Program-made: the position numbers and the translations under genes | The notes under the pieces: model-generated | The model's input: only the letters and a program-made list of their open reading frames with translations | Told to the model about the DNA's origin: nothing | Database searches by the model: none | In this document: one piece after another, positions 6,897 to 14,040 of the stretch | How positions within the stretch are numbered: the stretch's first letter is position 1 | How the letters are laid out: every line of letters begins with the position of its first letter | Assembly (NCBI RefSeq): GCF_019331695.1 | Contig: NZ_JAHBBI010000001.1 | Span: forward strand, 124,001-188,000 | Direction of reading: 5' to 3' | DNA length: 64,000 nucleotides | Source of the DNA: Bifidobacterium pluvialisilvae | Lineage (GTDB): Bacteria > Actinomycetota > Actinomycetes > Actinomycetales > Bifidobacteriaceae

Positions 6897-9737
6897 TCAG
6901 GCTTCCTTGGCGGCGCGCTTGCAGGCCTCGGAGAAGTCCTGATGCTGTTGCAGCAGGTCCACCGTCAGCGGCTTGTCGAAGGTCTTCGGGTACTTTGAGC
7001 CGTTGGCTGGTTCCTTCTCGCCCTGGTAGAGCGGCGTCGGATAGGTCTGGAGCAGTTCCTTGCGTCCCTGGTCGATGATCACGCCGGCCATCTTCTGCGC
7101 CAGCGGATTGGTCTTGGAGCCCTTGTCGAGCACCGCCACCGATTCGGTCAGCGAGTAGTTGCCCTCGATCGGGTCGACGTAGTCGATGGGCAGACCCTTC
7201 TTCTTGTCGGCCGCGGCCTGGTGTCGCAGACCGAAGCCGATGGCCACCTCGCCCGAGCGCACGGACTTCAGCGGGCCGGAGCCGGACTGTTCGAGATGCG
7301 GGCCGGCGTTCTTGTAGATGTCGGTCAGGATCTGCTTGCCCTCGTCGCCGGTGCCGTAGGCGCCCACGATGGCCTGCACCATCAGCCAGCCAGTGGAGGA
7401 GCCCTCCATGTCGGGCACGGAGATCAGTCCCTTGTACTTCGGGTCGGCGAGGTCCTTGAAGCTCGTCGGGACGGGCACGCCGGCCTGCTTGATGGCCTCG
7501 GTGTTGTAGAAGATGGCGCCCTCCTGGGCGGTGGTCGGGCTGCGGTAGTCCGGCGCCGTCGTGTTCACGTTGGTCCTCAGCAGCTTCGACTTGACGTCGG
7601 TGAGCGGCTGGAACATGTGGTTGCGTTCCTGCGCGGAGTCCACGTAGTAGGAGCTCATGGTGAGCATGTCGGCCTCGAGGCTCTTGCCCTCGGCCAGCAT
7701 CTTGCCGCCGAGCTCGGAGGTGCCGAAGCTCTGCATGATGTACTTGCCCTTGTAGCCGTTGTTGTCGAGCGCGTGCTCGAACGCTGCCACGGCCTCGTCG
7801 TCGGCGTTCGTGTAGATCACGACCTGCTGGCTGGCCGCGGCGGTGCCGGAGAAGGCGCCGAATCCGAAGGCCACGAGCAGGGCGGCGATCACGCCGGAGG
7901 CGATGCCCGTCACCACGTTGCGGCTGCGGGAGCGCGGGTTGAGCGGCGGCAGGGCGAAGCTGCCGGCGGCGATCTGCTCGCTGGTCTTGCGGGCGCCCTG
8001 CTTCACGGTGGCGGCCGCGGCCTCGGTGGCCTTGGTCTTCACGGGCTTCTTGCGGGTGGCGAAGGCGATGATGCCCTTGACCACGAGGTTCGTCACGAGG
8101 ATGAGCAGCGAGAGGGCGAAGATGTCGTCGAACTTGGCGAGGTGCTGGAGCGCGGAGATCTTCGTGGTGATCACCTGCGTCTTGGCGCCGGTGAGGAACA
8201 CGACCGCGGAGATCGTGACCATCGCGTTGACGAAGTAGTAGCCGAAGACCTGCAGCACGGTGGGCCATGCGTTCGGCGTCACCACGCGCACGATGGTCTT
8301 GAACCAGCTGTCGCCCATGAGCTTGGCCGTGGTCTCCCACGAGGCGTTCATCTTCGAGAGCGAGTCCTTCATCATCTGGTACGGGGTGGCGAAGTAGTGG
8401 ATCATGTTCGCGATGATGAGGATCCAGAAGGTGTTCTGCATCGGGCTGCCGCTGAACGTGAACAGGAACGCGATGCCGAGCACCATGCCGGGGACGGTGT
8501 TGATGATCGAGCTGATGGAGTCGACGAACCGCTTGGCGGCGACGGGCAGCTTGGAGCGGGAGGTCACCAGGGCGGCGGCGTAGGCGAACACGCAGCCGAG
8601 GATGGCGGTCATCACGGCCACGTACAGCGAGTTGGTGAACACGGCGGTCAGCTCGGAGTCGGCGAAGATGCCGGTGATGTGGCTGAACGTGAAGTTCAGC
8701 TTGAACGGCCACATCTCGACGAACGGGATGAGCAGGATCACGGCGAACACGGAGAGCACGCACACGAGCACGACCACGGAGGCGATGGCGCAGAACGTGT
8801 CGCGCTTCTTGCCTTCGGGCAGGTCGATCTGCGAGACCTTCGAGTAGCGGATCGAGTACTTCTCGAGGATGGTCATCAGGATGATGGAGATGATCGACGG
8901 GATGAGCATGAACACGGCGATCACGGCGCCACGGTTGAAGTTCGGGATCGAGCCGAGCATCTGGTTGAACAGCGTCATGGCCAGCACGTCGTAGGTGCCG
9001 CCCACGGAGGTAGGAATACCGTAGTCCGTGAAGCTCAGGAAGAAGCTTTGGATGAACGCCACGCACATCGTGCCGATGAGCGGCCGCACCGTGGTGACGA
9101 AGAACGTCTTGATGTGGCTGTCGCCCATGATGTGGCTGACGATGATGAACTTCTTGTCGACGAACTGGAAGGAGTTGTTGATCAGCAGGAAGCAGGTCGG
9201 CAGCGTGTAGATGACGTAGCCGATGAGCAGGCCGTTGAACCCGTAGATGTCGAACAGCTGGTGTCCGAACAGCTTGGTGATCAGGCCCTCCTTGCCGAAG
9301 GAGTAGATGATGGCGAAGCCGTAGGTGATGGTCGGCAGCAGCATCGGCACCTGGGTGAGCAGGGCGATGGCCTTCTTGAACTTCGGCGGCAGGTTGGTGC
9401 AGTTGACCGCGTAGGCCAGCAGGAACGCCAGCAGCATGGCCACGAGCGCGGCCGTGGCGGCGACCTTGAGGCTGTTGAACACGGAGGTGAGGAACTCGGG
9501 CCGCGCGAGGATGGCCGCGTAGTTCTCCATGGTGGCGGAGCCGCTTCCGGTCTGGAACGACTTGGCGAGCACGATCACCATCGGCACCACCAGGAAGATG
9601 GCGAAGATGACGGTGACGGCGACGAGCAGGGCGGTCAGCTCGGGCTGCCGCGGCTTCATCGGTCGGGATTCGTGGTTCTTGATCTCAGGCGCGATGTTCG
9701 GCAATTGCTTGCCGGCCTGAATCGATTCGACGCTCAT
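6897..9737 (-). CDS. Fused 2-AEP ABC permease and substrate-binding protein
   Basis: This 946-aa protein appears to join two transporter parts that are normally separate. Residues 1 to about 560 contain two binding-protein-dependent permease modules, like fused ThiP/FbpB-type permeases, with about a dozen hydrophobic segments. A charged linker (about 565-600) and one further hydrophobic segment (about 603-630) follow. Residues about 637-946 are a periplasmic-type binding protein beginning VVIYTNADDEAVAAF, of the 2-AEP/iron class 1 type. The extra helix would place the binding domain outside the membrane, tethered to the permease. AGGAGG precedes the ATG, which lies 5 bp after the ATPase stop. 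Neighbouring phnW and phnX support 2-AEP as substrate. The frame is open throughout, so this is not a frameshift artefact within the window. Confidence 0.88.
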   Translation of the reverse strand: MSVESIQAGKQLPNIAPEIKNHESRPMKPRQPELTALLVAVTVIFAIFLVVPMVIVLAKSFQTGSGSATMENYAAILARPEFLTSVFNSLKVAATAALVAMLLAFLLAYAVNCTNLPPKFKKAIALLTQVPMLLPTITYGFAIIYSFGKEGLITKLFGHQLFDIYGFNGLLIGYVIYTLPTCFLLINNSFQFVDKKFIIVSHIMGDSHIKTFFVTTVRPLIGTMCVAFIQSFFLSFTDYGIPTSVGGTYDVLAMTLFNQMLGSIPNFNRGAVIAVFMLIPSIISIILMTILEKYSIRYSKVSQIDLPEGKKRDTFCAIASVVVLVCVLSVFAVILLIPFVEMWPFKLNFTFSHITGIFADSELTAVFTNSLYVAVMTAILGCVFAYAAALVTSRSKLPVAAKRFVDSISSIINTVPGMVLGIAFLFTFSGSPMQNTFWILIIANMIHYFATPYQMMKDSLSKMNASWETTAKLMGDSWFKTIVRVVTPNAWPTVLQVFGYYFVNAMVTISAVVFLTGAKTQVITTKISALQHLAKFDDIFALSLLILVTNLVVKGIIAFATRKKPVKTKATEAAAATVKQGARKTSEQIAAGSFALPPLNPRSRSRNVVTGIASGVIAALLVAFGFGAFSGTAAASQQVVIYTNADDEAVAAFEHALDNNGYKGKYIMQSFGTSELGGKMLAEGKSLEADMLTMSSYYVDSAQERNHMFQPLTDVKSKLLRTNVNTTAPDYRSPTTAQEGAIFYNTEAIKQAGVPVPTSFKDLADPKYKGLISVPDMEGSSTGWLMVQAIVGAYGTGDEGKQILTDIYKNAGPHLEQSGSGPLKSVRSGEVAIGFGLRHQAAADKKKGLPIDYVDPIEGNYSLTESVAVLDKGSKTNPLAQKMAGVIIDQGRKELLQTYPTPLYQGEKEPANGSKYPKTFDKPLTVDLLQQHQDFSEACKRAAKEA

Positions 9738-9742
9738 TGTTC

Positions 9743-10534
9743 TCAGGCCTCCTGACCGGCGAGGGCGGGCTGCTTGGCGGCGTTGGCGTCGCCTTCGTTG
9801 AACAGCGTGTAGATGTTGTTGCGCTTGACCTCCAGCTGGTGGAGGATGAACTTGCGCACGAACTCGCTGGCGGGGTGGTGGATGATGTCGTCGGGCGAGG
9901 CGAACTGGGCGATCTTGCCCTGGTTGAGGATCAGCACCTTGTCGCTCATCGTGCAGGCCTCCTCCGGATCGTGGGTGACCATGATCGTGGTGAGGTTGTA
10001 CTGGTTGACGATCTGCTTGATCTTCGACTTGATGGACTCCTTGATGACGCCGTCGAGGGCGGAGAGCGGCTCGTCGAGCAGCAGCAGCTTCGGCTTCATC
10101 ACGAGGGTGCGGGCGAGGGCCACACGCTGCTTCTGGCCGCCGGAGAGCTCGTCGATCTTCTTGTTGAGGTGCTCCTCGAGGCCGAGGAGGCTGATCATCT
10201 CCTTGATCTCCTTCTCGGTGGAGATGCCGGGGTTGTTCTTCAGGCCGTACGTGATGTTCTCGTAGGCGTTGAGGTTCGGGAACAGTGCGTAGTCCTGGAA
10301 CACGATGTTGAAACCGCGCTTCTCCATCGGCACGTTGGTCAGGTCCTCGCCGTTGTAGACGATCTGGCCGCTGGTCGGCTGGGAGATGCCGAGGATGATG
10401 TTCAGCAGCGTGGTCTTGCCGCCGCCGGAAGGTCCGAGGATCGACATGATCTGACCGTCCCCAATGGTCAGTGAGATGCCGTTCAGCACGTGGGTGTCAC
10501 CAAATGACTTGGTGATGTTCTTCAGTTCCAACAT
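9743..10534 (-). CDS. ABC transporter ATPase for 2-aminoethylphosphonate
   Basis: This 263-aa nucleotide-binding subunit would energise the downstream fused permease. Walker A is GPSGGGKT at residues 34-41, followed by the signature LSGGQKQRVAL and Walker B LLLLDEP with the D-loop SALD. I start at ATG 10534 (MLELKNITKSFG) because GAAAGG lies about 8 bp upstream; an in-frame GTG at 10549 would add five residues. The fold matches the spermidine/iron/phosphonate importer ATPases. The specificity is inferred from neighbouring phnW and phnX. Confidence 0.9.
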   Translation of the reverse strand: MLELKNITKSFGDTHVLNGISLTIGDGQIMSILGPSGGGKTTLLNIILGISQPTSGQIVYNGEDLTNVPMEKRGFNIVFQDYALFPNLNAYENITYGLKNNPGISTEKEIKEMISLLGLEEHLNKKIDELSGGQKQRVALARTLVMKPKLLLLDEPLSALDGVIKESIKSKIKQIVNQYNLTTIMVTHDPEEACTMSDKVLILNQGKIAQFASPDDIIHHPASEFVRKFILHQLEVKRNNIYTLFNEGDANAAKQPALAGQEA

Positions 10535-10666
10535 GATGTTGCCTTTCACGGAACGTTGACCGGTCCCGCACGGTGGTGTGTTGTATGTCTTTACTGCAAT
10601 ATTCGTGACTTACACATGTTCTGTTTTCGTTGGAAATCAAGTGTTCCCGAAGGTCCTCCCGACTTC

Positions 10667-10708
10667 CAGAAAATATTCTGTCATCGACGTCGGGAAACTT
10701 GGGGTTTC
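10667..10708. promoter_or_regulatory. Two candidate RpiR-type operator palindromes
   Basis: CAGAAAATATTCTG (10667-10680) has 5-bp arms around AATA. GAAAC-N5-GTTTC (10694-10708) has perfect 5-bp arms. RpiR/MurR-family sites often carry GAAA/TTTC half-sites. The sites lie 133-175 bp upstream of the ATPase start, and the regulator gene is immediately beyond. Confidence 0.45.
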
Positions 10709-10838
10709 ACCGTTGAAGCTTTATGAAAACCAACGTGAACAATAATTTAACTTACGTGGTAATCGTGTAGTTTTTTGCTTTTGGGGCAAGCGGATGCGTA
10801 TGCAAATATTAACGAACTACATATGGGACATACGAGAA

Positions 10839-10860
10839 CGGCTCCCGATGAGGGGAGCCG
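10839..10860 (-). terminator. Terminator-like hairpin after the RpiR-family gene
   Basis: An 8-bp perfect stem, CGGCTCCC (10839-10846) with GGGAGCCG (10853-10860), has a 6-nt loop and lies 19 bp past the regulator stop on the minus strand. The following minus-strand sequence is only weakly T-rich. Confidence 0.55.
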
Positions 10861-10879
10861 TGGAAAGGGCGGGCAGAGA

Positions 10880-11746
10880 CTATCCGTGGAAGACCTTGTC
10901 GCGGATGTACCGTCCGGATTCGTCGAGCTTGGCGGAATAGTCGGCGTAGTTGCTCAGGATCAGCCCCATGTACAGCATGTCGACGATGGCGATGTGCGAG
11001 ACGCGGGAGAAGATCGCGTTGCCGTAGATCGTGCGCTCGCCATGCCCGGCGTACAGGCACACATCGGCCCAGTTGCCCAAAGGCGTGCCCGTCGCATTGG
11101 TGATGGCGATGGTCTTCGCGCCCTGGTTGCGCGCGAGACGTATGGCCTTGACCGTGTCCTCCGAGCTGCCGGAGTACGAGAACGCGATGGCGACGTCCTC
11201 GTCGGTGAGATGCCCGGCCGAGATCTGCTGCAGATAGGCGTCCGTGTGCATGCGGCACTGCAATCCCAGATACGTGAGCTTGGTCAGCAGGTCGTTGGCC
11301 GGCACGATGGAGTTCTCCACGCCGTATATGTCGATGATGCGGGCCTTGTTCAGCAGCCCGATGGCCTTGCGGTATTCCTTGGACGACAGCGATTCGAGCA
11401 TGTCGTCGAGCATGGACTTGGCCCCGGCGACGGCCTTCGCGGGAACGTCGTCGATCTTGTCCCACGGATGCAGGTCGAACCCCTCGAGCGGGTCGAACGA
11501 CTGCGGGTTCTCCGTCGGATGCTTGAGCACGTAGCGCATCTCGCGGTAGCCGTTGAAGCCGAGCTTGCGGGCGAACCGTATGACCGTCGGCTGGCTCACG
11601 TCCGCGGCCTGCGCCAGATCGGAGACGGTCAGCGAGGCGATGTCGTCGTAATGGTCACGGATGTACGACGCTACGGCCTTCTCCGCCGGGCGGAGCGCGG
11701 AATAGATGTTGCTGATGCGCTGTCGAACATCGACCGGTACACCCAC
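10880..11746 (-). CDS. RpiR/MurR-family transcriptional regulator
   Basis: This 288-aa regulator has an N-terminal RpiR helix-turn-helix (about residues 41-62, VSDLAQAADVSQPTVIRFARKL) and a C-terminal SIS sugar-phosphate-binding domain (about 130-260, including IAFSYSGSSEDT). I prefer the GTG start at 11746, with AAAGGGA about 7 bp upstream, giving VGVPVDVRQR; an ATG at 11797 would add 17 atypical residues. It is co-oriented with and directly upstream of the 2-AEP transporter, so it is the obvious candidate regulator. RpiR proteins usually sense phosphosugars, so a phosphonate or phosphonoacetaldehyde effector is inference. Confidence 0.85.
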   Translation of the reverse strand: MGVPVDVRQRISNIYSALRPAEKAVASYIRDHYDDIASLTVSDLAQAADVSQPTVIRFARKLGFNGYREMRYVLKHPTENPQSFDPLEGFDLHPWDKIDDVPAKAVAGAKSMLDDMLESLSSKEYRKAIGLLNKARIIDIYGVENSIVPANDLLTKLTYLGLQCRMHTDAYLQQISAGHLTDEDVAIAFSYSGSSEDTVKAIRLARNQGAKTIAITNATGTPLGNWADVCLYAGHGERTIYGNAIFSRVSHIAIVDMLYMGLILSNYADYSAKLDESGRYIRDKVFHG

Positions 11747-11952
11747 GTCAGTCCCTTTCGCCGAATTCCACCACTCATACACACATGCGGGTTCCATGGC
11801 CGTGGCCTAGTGCCACCCATGAAACCTCTCTTCCAACGAACGAGATTAGCCGCCGCCGTCATACGGATACGACGACTAATCTGACCGCAACGTGAATTGT
11901 TGGTGAATCGGACGATGGCCGCGCGATAGGGGCGGCGCGCTAGCATTGACCC

Positions 11953-12891
11953 ATGCCATTGACCAAAGGAACACTGGACAACCCGAACGCGGGACGCATC
12001 CGACGCATCGCCGACCTGGCCCGGGCCAAGACAAGACGCAAGACCGGACGAATGCTCGTGGAGGCGCCGCAGGCCGTGCGCGAGGCCATCACCTTCCGGC
12101 CGGACCTCGTGGAGGACCTGTACGTCGAGATCGACGAGGACGGCAACACCGTGAGCGCACGCGCCGCCGCGATCGTCGCGGACGTGCTCGGCCGCGAGAC
12201 GCGTGGGGAGGGCACCGGCCAGGACCGCATCTACGTGCATTACGTGACCGAACGGGTGATGGCGGCCATCAGCACCGACGCGCAGGGCATCGCCGCCACC
12301 GCCCAGACCGGGGACCTCGGCGGCGACCTCGACGCATGGACGCTCCCCACGCAGACGGGTGATGGCGGCCGACGCCCGCTGGTCGCCGCCTTCTGGCAGG
12401 TACGCGACCCCGGCAACGCGGGCACCGTGATCCGCACCGCCGACGCCGCGGGCGCCGACGCCGTCGTGTTCGTGGACGAATGCGTGGACCCGCTCGGCCC
12501 CAAGGTCGTGCGCTCCACCGCCGGATCGCTCTACCACATTCCCGTGCTGCGCGCGTCGGTGGACGGGTTCCTCGACTGGAACGCGCGCAACGGGCTGCAC
12601 GTCGTGGCGGCGGACGTGCGCGGCACCGAGGCCATGCGGCCCACGTCGCTGGCCGACCTCATCCGCCGCGGGGACGCCTCCGCCGCGGCGCCCGCGTGGG
12701 CCTCGGACGGGGCGGGGGCGTCCGTGCTGTTCGGCAACGAGGCGCGCGGGCTCGACGACGACGTGCTCGAACGCTGCGACGGCATCGTCTCCATACCCAT
12801 CTACGGCAGGGCCGAATCGCTGAACCTCGCGACCAGCGCGTCCGTGCTGCTCTACTCACTGGCTATGTCGAGTCATGTGAGAACAATGTGA
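11953..12891 (+). CDS. TrmH/SpoU-family RNA 2'-O-methyltransferase
   Basis: This 312-aa SPOUT enzyme would methylate a ribose in rRNA or tRNA using S-adenosylmethionine. The C-terminal domain shows the SpoU motifs NPGNAGTVIRTADAAGAD, VLFGNEARGL and SIPIYGRAESLNLATSAS, which form the trefoil knot that binds SAM. The N-terminal region (RRIADLARAKTRRKTGRMLVE) matches the substrate-binding domain. The gene stands directly upstream of pheS, an arrangement common in Gram-positive bacteria. No strong Shine-Dalgarno sequence is visible. The target nucleotide cannot be told from sequence alone. Confidence 0.88.
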   Translation: MPLTKGTLDNPNAGRIRRIADLARAKTRRKTGRMLVEAPQAVREAITFRPDLVEDLYVEIDEDGNTVSARAAAIVADVLGRETRGEGTGQDRIYVHYVTERVMAAISTDAQGIAATAQTGDLGGDLDAWTLPTQTGDGGRRPLVAAFWQVRDPGNAGTVIRTADAAGADAVVFVDECVDPLGPKVVRSTAGSLYHIPVLRASVDGFLDWNARNGLHVVAADVRGTEAMRPTSLADLIRRGDASAAAPAWASDGAGASVLFGNEARGLDDDVLERCDGIVSIPIYGRAESLNLATSASVLLYSLAMSSHVRTM

Positions 12892-12965
12892 GATTGGTGT
12901 TTCGCGTGCCAGCCATGCGAACAACAGTTGTGTAAGCGTAATTTTGCCAACGGAAAGGTGTCCCT

Positions 12966-14033
12966 GTGGCAGATGTTGCAACCTTCGACGCCCAAGCGGT
13001 GACGGCAGACGTCGCCGAGGGCATCGAGAAAATCCAGAACGCCTCCAGCATGGAGGAATTGAAGGCCATCAAGTCCCACTACGCCGGCGCGGACTCGGCC
13101 ATGACCCGGGCGAGCAAGGCCATCGGCGGCCTGCCGAAGGACCAGAAGAAGGACGCCGGCAAGCTCATGGGCAAGCTGCGCGCCGACTTCGGCCGCGCGT
13201 TCGGCACCAAGGAGGCCGAGGTCAAGGCCGCCGAGGAGAAGGCCAGACTGGATGCCGAGACCGTGGACATGACCCTGCCGGTGCGGCGCCACCCTCTGGG
13301 CGCACGCCACCCGCTGCCCAAGCTGCTCGAGGACGTCGAGGACTTCTTCGTCTCCATGGGCTGGCAGATCGCCGACGGTCCCGAGGTGGAGACCGAATGG
13401 TACGACTTCGACGCCCTGAACTTCGGCCCCGACCACCCCGCACGCCAGATGCAGGACACCTTCTACATCAAGGGCAACCAGGCCAAGGACGCCGCCGGAT
13501 TCGTCGGATCCAACATGGTCATGCGCACCCAGACCTCGTCCGACCAGGTGCGCGCCCTCATCACCCGCGGCGTGCCACTGTACATCGCCAGCCCCGGCCG
13601 CGTGTTCCGCACCGACGAGCTCGACGCCACCCACACGCCCGTGTTCCACCAGTGCGAGGCGCTCGCCGTCGACAAGCACCTGACCATGGCGAACCTCAAG
13701 GGCGTGCTCGACAAGCTCGCCGTCGCCATGTTCGGACCGGAGGCCAGGACCCGTCTTCGCCCGAGCTACTTCCCGTTCACCGAGCCGAGCGCCGAGCTCG
13801 ACCTGTGGTTCCCCGACAAGAAGGGCGGCGCCGGCTGGCTCGAATGGGGCGGCTGCGGCATGGTCAACCCGAACGTGCTCAGGTCCGCCGGACTCGACCC
13901 GGACGTCTACACCGGCTTCGCGTTCGGTGTGGGCATGGAGCGTACGCTGCTGCTGCGCCACGACATCAACGACATGCACGACCTGGTCGAGGGCGACGTG
14001 CGTTTCAGCGAACAGTTTGTGATGGGGGAGTGA
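12966..14033 (+). CDS. pheS: Phenylalanyl-tRNA synthetase alpha subunit
   Basis: This 355-aa catalytic subunit charges tRNA-Phe as an alpha2-beta2 enzyme with PheT. A coiled-coil N-terminal arm (about 1-95) precedes the class II core. Motif 2 is near MRTQTSSDQV and FRTDELDATHTPVFHQ, and motif 3 is FAFGVGMERTLLLRHD. The GTG start at 12966 is preceded by GGAAAGG. The spacer to pheT is 7 bp. The length is normal for the family. Confidence 0.96.
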   Translation: MADVATFDAQAVTADVAEGIEKIQNASSMEELKAIKSHYAGADSAMTRASKAIGGLPKDQKKDAGKLMGKLRADFGRAFGTKEAEVKAAEEKARLDAETVDMTLPVRRHPLGARHPLPKLLEDVEDFFVSMGWQIADGPEVETEWYDFDALNFGPDHPARQMQDTFYIKGNQAKDAAGFVGSNMVMRTQTSSDQVRALITRGVPLYIASPGRVFRTDELDATHTPVFHQCEALAVDKHLTMANLKGVLDKLAVAMFGPEARTRLRPSYFPFTEPSAELDLWFPDKKGGAGWLEWGGCGMVNPNVLRSAGLDPDVYTGFAFGVGMERTLLLRHDINDMHDLVEGDVRFSEQFVMGE

Positions 14034-14040
14034 TTGACCC

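Larger units (their letters stand above)
10535..10879. other. Gene-free regulatory spacer upstream of the 2-AEP operon
   Basis: This AT-rich 345-bp stretch holds no ORF that I can support. It contains a terminator-like hairpin for the regulator gene (10839-10860) and two inverted repeats (10667-10708) that are candidate regulator sites. The minus-strand promoter of the operon should lie here, but no box pair was good enough to call. Confidence 0.6.

Noticed and set aside
5372-7078. Long plus-strand frame opposite phnW
   Set aside because: It is antisense to a clearly recognisable enzyme gene and has the Val/Gly/His/Arg-rich composition of GC-rich shadow frames.
7221-9755. 844-codon plus-strand frame opposite the fused permease
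   Set aside because: Extreme Gly/Val/His/Asp/Glu composition and no recognisable domain; it mirrors codon bias of the real minus-strand gene.
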